Positions 7,628-17,096 of a stretch of DNA of 64,000 nt are shown one piece after another. A program made the translations under genes and the position numbers. Every line of letters starts with the position of its first letter. The stretch's first letter is position 1. Under the pieces are notes generated by a model, which did not search any database, was not told where the DNA came from, and was given only the letters and a program-made list of their open reading frames with translations. This stretch comes from JALORV01 sp963775635 (GTDB taxonomy: Bacteria > Pseudomonadota > Gammaproteobacteria > Burkholderiales > Burkholderiaceae_F). The stretch lies in assembly GCA_963775635.1 (NCBI GenBank), contig CAVZJO010000016.1:186001-250000 (forward strand). The letters are read 5' to 3'.

Positions 7628-8516
7628 CTACGGTTTCGCAAGCAGCAGGCTGTCGGGTATCGCGGTCCAGCTCGAATCCGGATCGAAGCGCGTCATCGCG
7701 CGCGCGGCGGCATCGGTGTCCGGGCCGAGGTTCTTCTGGTAGACATTGCCATCGTGGTTGACGATGAAGGTCATCACGCCGCTGTCGTTCCACTTCGCCG
7801 GCCATGCCACCGCGGCAAAGCCCTGCGTCATGCGACCCTTGACGACGTAGTCGCGGGCGCCGCCGCGAGCGGCCGGACCCTGCGCCTTCAGGATGCGGAA
7901 GCGATAGCCGTGGTAGACGCCATCCTTTGTCTCGTTGCCGTACAGCGGGCCGAGTGGGCTCGCCGGATCGTTCGGCCAAATACAGACCGTCACGCTTGCC
8001 CGGCGTGCTGGCGAAACGCTGTGCGTACTCGACCACACCATCGCCGTTGCGATCCACGGTCGCGTAATCCTTCTGCGCATCGTAGTAGGCGAGCAGTGCC
8101 TGCATTGCTGCAAGTTCGTCGCGGCCAATGCGCCGAATGCGCATTTCCTCGGCGCCTGCCTTAGCGTCGAAATGCCAGCCGGCTGCTGACTTCACTAGCG
8201 GAACCGGCAGCGTCCAGGCGTCGGCTCCGACCGCCAGATGTGCGCGGTCCGGGCCGTCGGTCACGATTTTGCGGCCCTTGGATGAGGCGTAGAGGAACGC
8301 GGTCCGGGTTGCGTCGTCGACGCGTTCTGGGATGAAGCGCCGGAAGTCCGCACCGAGCAGTTCTTTGAGCGCGGCATCGTCGTTGATGGCAACCGCTTCA
8401 ATGAATGCGTTGCCGGCGGCCTCGGGTGTCGCGAAGGCCTTCTGTGCCCAGGCCATCGAGGGCAGAAGCAGAAAGGTCGCGAGCGCTGCGATCGCAACAG
8501 CGGATCTGAATTTCAT
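7628..8516 (-). CDS. DUF2950 exported protein (one frameshift)
   Basis: About 295 residues after joining two frames near 7975. The first frame has a signal peptide (MKFRSAVAIAALATFLLLPS, cut after AWA) and the family opening FATPEAAGNAFIEAVA, LGADFRRFIP. The second frame continues DPASPLGPLYGNETKDGVYH GYRFRILKAQG, DYVVKGRMTQGFAAVAWP and VNHDGNVYQKNLG. Function is not established. It lies directly downstream of the DUF3300 gene, its frequent partner, and the two probably act together in the periplasm. Confidence 0.82.
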
Positions 8517-8585
8517 CGGCAGCCCCATGCGGGTGGTGGTCGGGCTCGGGAAGGAAGAACGAGTGGATTTCGGCATGGCTGCTTC

Positions 8586-10035
8586 CTAGCGCCGCCCACC
8601 GCCGCGCCCACCGCCGCCACCGCCACCGCGCCCGCCACCACCACCACCGCGCGACGCTCCGCCGCCGCCCGACGGGCGTGAGGCCGTGCTGGACGCCGTC
8701 CGGCGGACGAACCACCGCCAAAGCTTGAGCCCGCGCTCGAGTGGCCGCGATCCGCCGACTGCCTTGACTGCGCTGCATTGCCGGCACCCGAAAACGCGCT
8801 GTCGCGATTGCCGCGCAGCGGTGAGGAGCGATCAAAACCGCCGCCCCCACCACGATCCATGTCACGCGTGCTGGCGCTCGGGCCGCCTCCGCCGCCGCGG
8901 TCGAAGCCACCTTGCCCGCCGCTCGGCAGCAGCGCCGCGATCGCCCCCGCGCGCCTCGATCACCCGCCCGGTCACCGGCGCGGTCGCCGGCGCGATCACC
9001 GGTTCGATCACCCGCCCGATCGCCGGTGCGGTCGCCGGCGCGATCACCGGCGCGGTCACGTGAAGCAGCGCCCGTGTCAACGCCGCGGTCGCGCATCGCC
9101 TGATCCGCGCGCGCACGGTCGGCGTCACGTCCATCGGTCTTTCCGCGGAAGTCCTGGCGGCCATCTGCACCGGCCTTGCGGTTGTCGAACTTCTCGCGGC
9201 TCGCCTGGTCGCGGTACGGCGCGCCCTCCCGGTTGTTGGCGTTGTGCTGCCAGTTGGAGCGGTCGCCGCTGACGTTGCTGATCTGGTTGTTCCGGTTGAT
9301 GTTGTTGTACTTATTGACGTTGACGTTGACGTCACCGCCGCCCCAGTTGCAGCCGCCCCAAAGGGCGTTGCCGACGCCGATCGCGACACCCCAGGCGATT
9401 CCGGTGGCGAGCACTGCGCCGCCGTAATACCCGTAGGGAGGCGGCCAGTAGTACGGCGGATAGCTCGGATACATCCACGGTCCGTAGACGACAGCGGGGT
9501 TGTACGTCGGCACATAGACCTGCTGCGGCTGCGCCGGCTCGATGATGATCTTCTGCTGCTCGACGACGACCTTCTGCTGTTCGTTCGTCTTCAGGTTGCC
9601 GGCCTTCTGCGCCGCGGCGCGCAGCCGCTGCACGGCATCCATCACATCGCTCGGTTGCGCGAGGAACGCATCGCCGATCTTCTGCGTGTCGTCCGGATGC
9701 TCGGCCATCTGCTGGATCAGCGACGGAAACGCCACCAGCGACGTCACGGCAGGGTCCCAGCCCTCTTTTTCGGCGGCGGTGACAGCAGCGTCACCTTGCT
9801 GCTTCGGATTGGCTTTCGACCACGCGGCGGCGGACTTCACCTGGGTCGGGTAGGTCGACGCCATCAGCACCTGCGCTAGCAGCGAATCCGGATACAGCGC
9901 GATCGGCGCCAGCATCTGGTCCAGTTGCTCGTTGCTGAAGACCTTGGACGGCGCGGTTTGCGTGGACTGCGCCAAGCTGGCTGCGGCCACCATCAGCGCG
10001 AGCAGGCAGATCCCGATCTGTTGCAGCACTTTCAT
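8586..10035 (-). CDS. DUF3300 exported protein with repeat-rich tail (frameshifted)
   Basis: About 480 residues. The N-terminus has a signal peptide (cut near SLAQ), then the DUF3300 core: FSNEQLDQMLAPIALYPDSL, LLAQVLMASTYP, AEKEGWDPAVTSLVAFP and a Tyr/Pro-rich YVPTYNPAVVYGPWMYP stretch with a Gly-rich membrane-like segment. The tail is low complexity: Asn-rich, then DRAGDRTG repeats, then Gly/Arg-rich. After the repeats the frame changes at least twice; the last frame ends in a Gly-Arg tail at a TAG (8588-8586) expected for the family. GGAGAG precedes the ATG. Function unknown. Confidence 0.8.
8957..9059. repeat. 12-bp tandem repeat inside the DUF3300 gene
   Basis: Eight near-identical 12-base units plus a partial one, each like CGATCACCGGCG or CGGTCGCCGGCG, in frame with the coding sequence and encoding alternating DRAG/DRTG. 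Unit number is likely to vary between strains by slippage. Confidence 0.85.
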
Positions 10036-10289
10036 CGTGCGCTCTCCAATTTCCGGTTCAGTCCGCCGGGAACGCGAAAATACCCGAAGCCGGCGCCGCG
10101 CGCCCGGTTCGGGCCTGGATTCACTAACGCGCAGGTGCGGGGCTCGGCTGACACTCGACGACGGCGCCTACTTCCTGCCTTTTCCGGCGGGCGAGGCGCA
10201 GTGTATCCATGCGCAGTCAATGTGCTCGACTTGCGCCAACGGGCTCCGGCCCGGGCAACGAAGCCGCGCTCCGATCGCGCAGTGCTGCG

Positions 10290-12734
10290 TCAGCGCAATT
10301 GCTGGGCCAGCGCGGCGATTTCGGGATCGTCCGGATACGCCTCGGCGAGTCTGCGTGCCGTACGCCGCGCGGCGTCGGGCTGCCCCGCATCGCGCTGCAT
10401 GGTTGCGAGTGCGATCAGCAGATCGCGATTCGTCGGCCAGCGTGCGGTGGCGCGCTCAAGCATACGCAGGGCGTCGCCGTGGCGCCCGGTCGAGTTCAGC
10501 GCCACCGCGTACACGTAGGCATAGCGCGGATTGTCAGGCGCCAGCTGCGTTGCGCGTTCAAGCTCGCGCACCGCCTCCTTGGTCTGCCGCTGCCGCACCA
10601 GCGTCAGGCCGAGAGCGTGATGGAGCGCGGCGTTGCGCGGCGCGCGCGCGATTCCTTCTTGCAGCATTCGCAGCGCGTCAGCGTCGCGGCCCTGCAGGCG
10701 CAGCGCATCGGCGCCGTTCAGATAGGCCGGCACGAAATCGGGGTCGAGCGCCAGCGCGCTGGCGAACGCCGCCTGTGCCTCGTCGTACCGACCGATGCGA
10801 GCGTAAAAGGTGCCGAGCGCCATGCGCGCTTCCGGCCGGTCGGCGGTGTAGCGCAGCGTTGCGACGTACTCGTCGGCGGATTTCTGCCACGCAGCGCGAT
10901 CGGTCGCGCTCAACGAGTCCTGCTGGCCGGCTGCTGCGCGCGCGGCCTCGATGCGGACCGCGCGCAGCGGATCGGACAGCAACGGCGTCAGCATCGCGAG
11001 CTGCTGTCCGGCCGGCAACGATTCAGTCAGACGGACCGCCGCCAGCCGCACCAGCGGATCGGCGTCGCGTGCCGCTCGCTGCGCCGTCGACACGTCGCCG
11101 CTCCCGAGCGACGCCATGCGCTCGATCGCCGAGGCCCGCACGATCGGCGCGTTCGCGACATCGTTCGCGATCGCCGCCAGCGAGGCCACGGCGGCGGGCG
11201 CGCCGGCCTCCGCCGCGTGGAAGGTCGGCGCGAATGTCTGGAAGCCGCGTGCGTCGCGGCCGAGCCAGCCGCGCACGGCAGCGGCAGCCCAGCGCGCATC
11301 GCGGTCCGCATGGCAGCGATTGCATGCGTTCGGCACGCCGAGCGAGACCGACTCGTCCGGCCGCGGCACCCGCATGCTGTGATCGCGGCGGCCGTCGACG
11401 ACCATGTAGAGCGACTTCGGCATGTGACAGTCGGCACACTGCGCGCCGGCCGAACCCGAGGCGTGGTGATGATGGGACGGTGCGTCGTATTTGCCCGGCG
11501 CGTGGCACGACCCGCACAGCGCGTTGCCCTCGGCGCGCAGCTTCTGCGTGTGCGGATCGTGGCAGTCGCTGCAGGTCACGCCGCGGCGATGCATCCGGCT
11601 CTGCAGCCACGAACCCCAGATGAACACCTCGTCGCGCTGCTGGCCATCGGCGTGATACAGGCTCGGGGCGATCAGCGACGGCAGATAGTGGTCGAGAAAG
11701 CGGTGACCGGCGCGATAGTCCTCGGCGATCTGTGCGCGCCGCGCATGGCACTGCGCACAGACTTCGATCTCGCGTTCGCTCGTCCGCTCGCGGCTGCGAC
11801 GTGCGTTGCCGGTCGACGCGTCGATGCTCCACGTCACGCCGCGCCTCTCGTCGAGTTGCACGAGCAACCCTTTGTCCGGCGCACCGGACTTCGCGCGTGC
11901 CCATTGCGCATGAGCCGAACCGGGCCCGTGACACGACTCGCAGCCGATCGAAATCTCGTTGTAGCGCGTCTGGAACGCGTCGTTGCCGGCGTCGTATCCC
12001 TTGACGACCTGACTCGAATGACAGTCCGCGCACATGAAATTCCAGTTCTGCGCGCGCCGGGTCCAGTGCAACTCGTCGCGGAAGTCGATCTTCTCTTCCG
12101 GATACTGGCGGAACCAGCGCTGGCCGCCTGCGTCCTTCGGTCGCGTGTCCCAGGACACCGCGAGCGCCTGCAGGCGGCCGCCCGGCAATTCGACCAGGTA
12201 CTGCTGCAGCGGCTCGACGCCGAACGTGTATTTCACTTCGAAGTCAGCGAGCTTGCCGTCGGGCCCGTCGGTGCGAACGAAGTACTTGCCGTCGCGCTTG
12301 AAGAAGCTCGACGTCACGCCGTCTGGAAGCGAACTTCGCTTCGTTGAAGTCGCCGCGCACTGTCTCTGACGAGTCGCGTGCTGCATCGCTCGTGCATGCT
12401 GCGACGAGGTCCAGCCGGCGTATTCGGGTTGGTGGCAATCGCGGCAGGCAGCGCTGCCAATGAACGTCGCAGCCTGCATCGCGACCGGGGTCGGTGTTGG
12501 CGCAGGTGAGCGAAACAGCCAGGCGGCGACGCCGCAGACCAGGACGGCGATGATGCCGGCCGTCAGCCAGCGTGAGCGCGATACACCGGACCGGGCAACG
12601 TCAATCGCCGCGCGCGGCGATTGCGGTGCCGAGGTGGGTGGTGCCGACGGAGGACGGCGACGCTTGCGCGACACGGTGTTGGAATCGAGAGGGGCGCGAT
12701 GCGTCCGCGATCGTACGTGGAATCGTCGGTGCAT
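10290..12734 (-). CDS. Octaheme c-type cytochrome with HEAT-like and TPR repeats
   Basis: An 814-residue protein. One membrane anchor lies near residues 54-75, followed by eight CxxCH heme sites (CRDCH, CADCH, CESCH, CAQCH, CSDCH, CGSCH, CADCH, CNRCH) to about residue 470, then HEAT-like alpha repeats and at least four TPRs to the end. It resembles periplasmic multiheme cytochromes of the NrfA-like/cytochrome c554 group fused to TPRs. The electron partner is unknown. Between 12325 and 12372 the frame reads non-family sequence, while the neighbouring frame reads SSETVRGDFNEAKFA, so two compensating indels are likely. The start is uncertain; a GTG at NTVSRKRRR is an alternative. Confidence 0.85.
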   Translation of the reverse strand: MHRRFHVRSRTHRAPLDSNTVSRKRRRPPSAPPTSAPQSPRAAIDVARSGVSRSRWLTAGIIAVLVCGVAAWLFRSPAPTPTPVAMQAATFIGSAACRDCHQPEYAGWTSSQHARAMQHATRQRQCAATSTKRSSLPDGVTSSFFKRDGKYFVRTDGPDGKLADFEVKYTFGVEPLQQYLVELPGGRLQALAVSWDTRPKDAGGQRWFRQYPEEKIDFRDELHWTRRAQNWNFMCADCHSSQVVKGYDAGNDAFQTRYNEISIGCESCHGPGSAHAQWARAKSGAPDKGLLVQLDERRGVTWSIDASTGNARRSRERTSEREIEVCAQCHARRAQIAEDYRAGHRFLDHYLPSLIAPSLYHADGQQRDEVFIWGSWLQSRMHRRGVTCSDCHDPHTQKLRAEGNALCGSCHAPGKYDAPSHHHHASGSAGAQCADCHMPKSLYMVVDGRRDHSMRVPRPDESVSLGVPNACNRCHADRDARWAAAAVRGWLGRDARGFQTFAPTFHAAEAGAPAAVASLAAIANDVANAPIVRASAIERMASLGSGDVSTAQRAARDADPLVRLAAVRLTESLPAGQQLAMLTPLLSDPLRAVRIEAARAAAGQQDSLSATDRAAWQKSADEYVATLRYTADRPEARMALGTFYARIGRYDEAQAAFASALALDPDFVPAYLNGADALRLQGRDADALRMLQEGIARAPRNAALHHALGLTLVRQRQTKEAVRELERATQLAPDNPRYAYVYAVALNSTGRHGDALRMLERATARWPTNRDLLIALATMQRDAGQPDAARRTARRLAEAYPDDPEIAALAQQLR

Positions 12735-12772
12735 CGCGGTGGCGGCCGGCAGGGTGCTTGCTGCACGCGGTC

Positions 12773-13694
12773 GTGGAGCGCGGCATCGTTCGCATCGGGG
12801 TCTCGGGCTGGCGTTATGCGCCGTGGCGCGGCGCGTTCTACCCGGCTGAATTGCGCCAGGCCGACGAACTTGCGTACTTGGCCGCGCGTCTGCCCACAGT
12901 CGAAATCAACGGAACGTTCTACTCGCTTCAGTCTCCGGCAAGCTTCAAAGCCTGGAACGCGGCCACGCCGGAGGATTTCGTCTTCGCGGTCAAAGGCCCA
13001 CGCTACCTGACGCACATCCTGCGACTCAGGGATTTCGAACGCCCGCTCGCGAATTTTCTCGCCTCGGGTCTGTTCAACCTCGGGCACAAGCTGGGGCCGG
13101 TACTTTGGCAGTTTCCGCCCAACCTGCGCTTCGACGAGGCGCGCTTCGAAGCTTTTGCCGCAGCACTGCCGCACGATACCTCGGCGGCGCTGGCACTCGC
13201 GCGCCGACGTGATGCGCGCATGACGGGCCGCTCACGGCTGGCGATCGATGCTCCGCGGCCGCTGCGCCACGCGGTCGAGATCCGCCATCCGAGCTTTCTC
13301 GATCCGCGTTTCATCGATCTGCTGCGGCGGCACCAGATCGCGCTGGTAATTGCCGACACCGGCGGAAAGTGGCCGTCGCCGACCGATGTCACCGCGGATT
13401 TTCTCTATCTGCGGCTGCACGGCGCGACGGAACTCTACAAGAGCCGCTACAGCGAGGCGATGCTGCGAGACCTGGGCGCGGCGGGTGACCGACTGGAGCC
13501 GCGGCAGGCGCCCGAGGGATACCGATGTCGTGGTCGATCGCGACCCGCCACTGCAACCGCGCGACGTGTACTGCTACTTCGACAACACCGACAAGCTGCA
13601 CGCGCCGGCCAACGCCCGCCGGCTGATCGAACTCATCGGCGCAGGCAAGATCACCGACACTCACACTTCCGTGCGTGAGCAGGTTCCGGCCTAA
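12773..13694 (+). CDS. DUF72 family protein (one frameshift)
   Basis: About 306 residues of the DUF72/YecE TIM-barrel family: IRIGVSGWRYAPW-type opening, VEINGTFYSLQSPASFKAWN, FVFAVKGPRYLTH, LGPVLWQFPPNLRF, VEIRHPSFLDP and DFLYLRLHGATELYKSRYSE. Near 13500-13540 the frame changes, after which DVYCYFDNTDKLHAPANARR completes the family C-terminus. I start at the GTG at 12773 because the recognisable domain begins there and the opposite-strand cytochrome starts at 12734. The biochemical function of the family is unknown. Confidence 0.82.
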
Positions 13695-13700
13695 CGCTTG

Positions 13701-14774
13701 TTAACGCGATGCGGTGTGCCTGGCGGCGGCCGGGCCGCGGTGGAACCACAGCACCGACAAGAGGGCGGCCAGCAAGGCGAACCCGCCGGCGATCCCGCTG
13801 AACAGCGCACCGATCTCGGTCTGCTGCCGCTCCATCGCCAGCCGGGCGTTGAGGTTCTGGTAGACCGTGCGCAGATCGGCCGCCGTACCGGCATGGAAGT
13901 ACTCACCACCCGTGACCTTGGCGATTGCCTTCAGCGTTTCCTCGTCCAGCCGTACGTAGATCTGATAGTCCTCGAAGCCGATGGTCGTACCCTGCAGGGT
14001 GCCGAAGCCGACCGTGTATACGCGCACGCCACGTTCGGCGGCCAACTTGGCGATCTGCACCGGGTCCGGTCCGGTCGTGCGGCGGCCGTCGGACAGCAAG
14101 ATGATCACGCCCGACGTGAACGATCCCGGCGCCACCGGTTCGCGCGGCGGCCGGCCTTCGTCGTTGTACCGTGGCCGGTCGATCGGTACTCCGGTCGGCC
14201 GCAGGGTCATGCTGACCGACTCCAGATCGAGGCCGTCATCCGGGAACAGCATCCCGAGCGCAAGGATCAGGCCGCTGCCGGTGGCGGTAGCCCGCTGCAG
14301 CTGGAAGCGGTCGATCGCCGCCAGCATGTCTGCCTTGTTCTCGGTCGGTGTCTGCACGACCGCCGCCGTGCCGGCGAACGAGACGATGCCGAGTCGCACG
14401 TTGGCAGGCAGCTCCTCGATGAACGCTTTGGCGGCATTCTGGGCGGCGACCAGCCGGTTCGGTTCAACGTCGGTCGCCCGCATGCTGAGCGAAACATCCA
14501 TCGCCATCGCGATCGTCATGTACTGGGCCGGCAGCACGACCGAGGCCGTGGGGCGTGCGAGCGCGATGATCGCCGCCACCATCGCCAGCGCGAGCAGCGC
14601 CGGAGGGACATGCCGTCGCAGCCGCTGGCCCGGGTCGATCGCGTCGCGCACCAGCAGCAGGCTCGCGTAGCGCAGCGCAGTGCGTTTGCGCCGCCTCAGC
14701 ACCCATATGTAGCAGCCGACCAGTGGAACGATCAGCAGCAGCAGCCACAGCATTTCCGGCCAGAGAAAGCGCAT
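13701..14774 (-). CDS. VWA-domain membrane protein (BatA-like), copy 1
   Basis: A 357-residue protein with two N-terminal membrane segments (about 8-27 and 58-75), a von Willebrand A domain with the metal-site DVSLS at residues 93-97, and a C-terminal membrane segment. It is laid out exactly like the protein at 18136-19176 (VYTVGFGTLQG here, VYTVGMGTPEG there), so the two are paralogues flanking the protease/MoxR/DUF58 genes. I prefer the ATG at 14774 to the open frame to 14816. BatA-type proteins work with MoxR and DUF58 partners in envelope stress or metal insertion. Confidence 0.88.
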   Translation of the reverse strand: MRFLWPEMLWLLLLIVPLVGCYIWVLRRRKRTALRYASLLLVRDAIDPGQRLRRHVPPALLALAMVAAIIALARPTASVVLPAQYMTIAMAMDVSLSMRATDVEPNRLVAAQNAAKAFIEELPANVRLGIVSFAGTAAVVQTPTENKADMLAAIDRFQLQRATATGSGLILALGMLFPDDGLDLESVSMTLRPTGVPIDRPRYNDEGRPPREPVAPGSFTSGVIILLSDGRRTTGPDPVQIAKLAAERGVRVYTVGFGTLQGTTIGFEDYQIYVRLDEETLKAIAKVTGGEYFHAGTAADLRTVYQNLNARLAMERQQTEIGALFSGIAGGFALLAALLSVLWFHRGPAAARHTASR

Positions 14775-14999
14775 CGCCGGTCCTCGCAGAACCTTTTCGG
14801 TCGACCACCGGACCAAGCGATTGGCGCGGTCCGTGCGGGCACTCTAGCACTGACCGTTCCGGTGCTTGAAAGTGCGCTCCGATTGCAGCAATTCGCAAGC
14901 CGCGGGCATGTCACGTGCAGATGGGGCGATCGATCCCTTTTCCGGTAACCCAGCCACACGCGCGGCGTGATACTTTTTCCCGGCGAGGATGGACACTCG

Positions 15000-15950
15000 A
15001 TGAAGAAGCCAGCGCTGTACAGCACGGCCCACCGGCCCGGCCACCCTGCCGGCAGCGGCTCGCGGCCGGCTCCCGCGGGCGCAGCGCTCACCAGGGCCGC
15101 GGCGGCGCCGGCCAGCGAAGCGGTCCCACGCAGCGGTGGCAAGGTGCGGCGCTTCCTCGCGCGCCACGATCGCGCTCTGGTCTTCTGCGCTGGCTTGGTG
15201 TGCGCGCTGGCGGTCCTCGTCGCGCGTGACACCATGCGCCCGAAGGCGGTCGCCCTGACGCAGAACGACATCGACAACGCCGTGCTGCACACGCTCGAGC
15301 ACAAGACGCTGCCGTCCCGGGCCGCCAAGGCCGCGGACATCGTGATGCCGTCGGTAGTCCGCGTGCAGGGCTACAACGGCGAGGAAAACGACGAACCTGG
15401 GTCCGGCACCCAGATGCAGGGCGTGGGCTCCGGTGTCGTGATCGTCGACAACGGCATCATCCTCACCAACCTGCATGTGGTCGCCGGGTCCAAGCGCGTC
15501 ACGGTCAAGTTCTTCGACGGCAGCGAGTCCGACGTCGACATGGTGCGCGCCTATCCCGAAAACGACCTCGCGGTCGTCAAGGCGCGCAAGCTGCCGGACG
15601 ACCTCGAATCGGCCACGCTTGGATCGACCGCCAATCTACGTTCCGGCGACGAAGTGGTGGCGGTAGGGTTTCCGTTTGGTATCGGGCCGTCGGTTTCCGC
15701 AGGCGTCGTGTCGGGGCTGGATCGTAGCTTCCGCTCGCCCGAAGGCAAGCAGGTGATGACGGGGCTGATCCAGTTCGACGCGGCGGCCAATCCCGGCAAT
15801 TCGGGCGGACCATTGATCACGATGGAGGGCGAAGTTGTCGGCATCGTCACGGCGATTCTCAACCCGACTCCGGCGCGCACTTTCATCGGAATCGGCTTTG
15901 CGGCCACCATAGAAAGCGCGGGTGGCGCTGTGGGGATTCCTCCGTTCTAG
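15000..15950 (+). CDS. Membrane-anchored HtrA/DegP-like serine protease without PDZ
   Basis: A 316-residue protein. A Pro/Ala-rich cytosolic N-terminus precedes one membrane anchor (about 58-76), then a trypsin-like S1C domain with His159 (TNLHVV), Asp189 (ENDLAVV) and Ser268 (NPGNSGGP). The frame ends at residue 316 right after the protease domain, so no PDZ domain is present, unlike DegS/DegP. GAGGA lies about 9 bases before the ATG at 15000, preferred over a GTG at 14967. It is divergent from VWA copy 1 and is followed by two strong hairpins, so it is probably a separate transcript from the moxR operon. Confidence 0.9.
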   Translation: MKKPALYSTAHRPGHPAGSGSRPAPAGAALTRAAAAPASEAVPRSGGKVRRFLARHDRALVFCAGLVCALAVLVARDTMRPKAVALTQNDIDNAVLHTLEHKTLPSRAAKAADIVMPSVVRVQGYNGEENDEPGSGTQMQGVGSGVVIVDNGIILTNLHVVAGSKRVTVKFFDGSESDVDMVRAYPENDLAVVKARKLPDDLESATLGSTANLRSGDEVVAVGFPFGIGPSVSAGVVSGLDRSFRSPEGKQVMTGLIQFDAAANPGNSGGPLITMEGEVVGIVTAILNPTPARTFIGIGFAATIESAGGAVGIPPF

Positions 15951-15955
15951 CCGGG

Positions 15956-15985
15956 CGCGCGAAAGTACAAACCTACTTTCGCGCG
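15956..15985. terminator. Hairpin after the serine protease gene
   Basis: A perfect 12-bp stem, with GCGCGAAAGTA (15957-15967) pairing with TACTTTCGCGC (15974-15984) plus one outer pair, and a six-base loop. It is followed by GGTTTT, as in a weak intrinsic terminator. Confidence 0.75.
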
Positions 15986-15996
15986 GTTTTGAAGTG

Positions 15997-16029
15997 AAAA
16001 AATCGCTGGCGGAGCCAGACGATTTTTTT
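15997..16029. terminator. Second, A/T-flanked hairpin terminator
   Basis: AAAAATCG-CTGGC and GCCAG-A-CGATTTTT form a stem with a three-base loop and one bulge, ending in seven T. The flanking A run would make it work in both directions. It separates the protease gene from moxR. Confidence 0.8.
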
Positions 16030-16082
16030 CATTACAACTGCAGGAAAGGCGCGGCAGCGTCGCGATAGGACAAAGGTAAACC

Positions 16083-17096
16083 ATGAGCGATTCCCTATCT
16101 GCCCCTGAAGTCGGCACGCTGATGCAGCGGGTGCTTTATGAAGTGAAGCGCATCGTCGTCGGGCAGGATCATTTTCTCGAGCGCGTGCTGGTGGCGACTC
16201 TGGCGCAGGGGCATCTGCTGGTCGAGGGCGTTCCGGGACTGGCCAAGACGTTGACGGTCAACACGCTCGCCAAGACGATCCACGGCAAGTTCAAGCGCAT
16301 CCAGTTCACGCCGGATCTGCTCCCCGCGGATCTGGTCGGGACGCGGATGTACAACCAGAAGTCGGGCGAGTTCTCGACGGTGCTCGGTCCGGTGTTCGCC
16401 AACCTGCTGTTGGCCGACGAGATCAACCGCGCTCCGGCCAAGGTACAGAGCGCGCTGCTCGAGGTGATGCAGGAGCGCCAGGTCACGATCGCCGGCGAGT
16501 CGCACAAGGTCCCGGAGCCGTTCCTGGTGATGGCCACGCAGAACCCGATCGAAACCGAGGGAACGTATCCGCTACCCGAGGCGCAGGTCGACCGCTTCAT
16601 GATGAAGGTGCTGGTCGGCTATCCGAACGAGGAGGAGGAGTTCGTCATCGTCGAGCGCGTGACCGGCCCGGCCACGGCGGTCTCTGCGGTCTGCACGACC
16701 CAGCAGCTGGCCGAGCTGCAGCAGCATTGCCGGCGCATCTATGTCGACCCGAACCTGATCCAGTACGCGGTCAAGCTGGTGGCGGCGACACGGCGGCCGG
16801 GCCAGTACGGGCTGAAGGATCTCGAGCGCTACGTGACCTTCGGCGCCAGCCCGCGCGCGACCATCAACCTGATCGAGGGTGCGCGCGCACTGGCCTTCCT
16901 GCGTGCGCGCAGCTACGCGTTGCCGGAGGACGTGATCGACCTCGTGCCCGACGTGCTGCGCCACCGGCTGGTGCTGAGTTATGAGGCGCTGTCCGACGGG
17001 CAGACCGCCGACGCGTTGATCATGCGCGTGCTGCAGGCCATCCAGGCGCCCGAAGCGCCGCTCGAAAGCCATGTTCGGGTGGCGGCGGCAGGCTAA
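16083..17096 (+). CDS. MoxR-family AAA+ ATPase
   Basis: A 337-residue cytosolic AAA_3 ATPase with Walker A GVPGLAKT (about residue 49), Walker B LLADEINRAP, the sensor region MATQNPIETEGTYPLPEAQ and a C-terminal lid. MoxR proteins act as chaperone-like ATPases with VWA partners. The last 26 bases overlap the DUF58 gene, and DUF58 is followed three bases later by a VWA gene, giving the standard MoxR-DUF58-VWA operon. Confidence 0.95.
   Translation: MSDSLSAPEVGTLMQRVLYEVKRIVVGQDHFLERVLVATLAQGHLLVEGVPGLAKTLTVNTLAKTIHGKFKRIQFTPDLLPADLVGTRMYNQKSGEFSTVLGPVFANLLLADEINRAPAKVQSALLEVMQERQVTIAGESHKVPEPFLVMATQNPIETEGTYPLPEAQVDRFMMKVLVGYPNEEEEFVIVERVTGPATAVSAVCTTQQLAELQQHCRRIYVDPNLIQYAVKLVAATRRPGQYGLKDLERYVTFGASPRATINLIEGARALAFLRARSYALPEDVIDLVPDVLRHRLVLSYEALSDGQTADALIMRVLQAIQAPEAPLESHVRVAAAG

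Noticed and set aside
8957..9059. Short tandem repeats that could suggest a CRISPR array
   Set aside because: Units are contiguous 12-mers without spacers and lie in frame inside a coding sequence.
11470..11485. Run of His codons in the cytochrome as a metal-binding tag
   Set aside because: A short HHHH between two heme motifs in a His-rich protein; not enough to assign a separate site.
9932..12347. Long plus-strand ORFs (563 and 712 codons) across the cytochrome gene
   Set aside because: Both are antisense to an eight-CxxCH cytochrome with TPRs and are low-complexity Arg/Ala sequence.
14946..14975. GGTAACC upstream of the serine protease gene
   Set aside because: The bases 16 positions later read GTGA, not CGAA.
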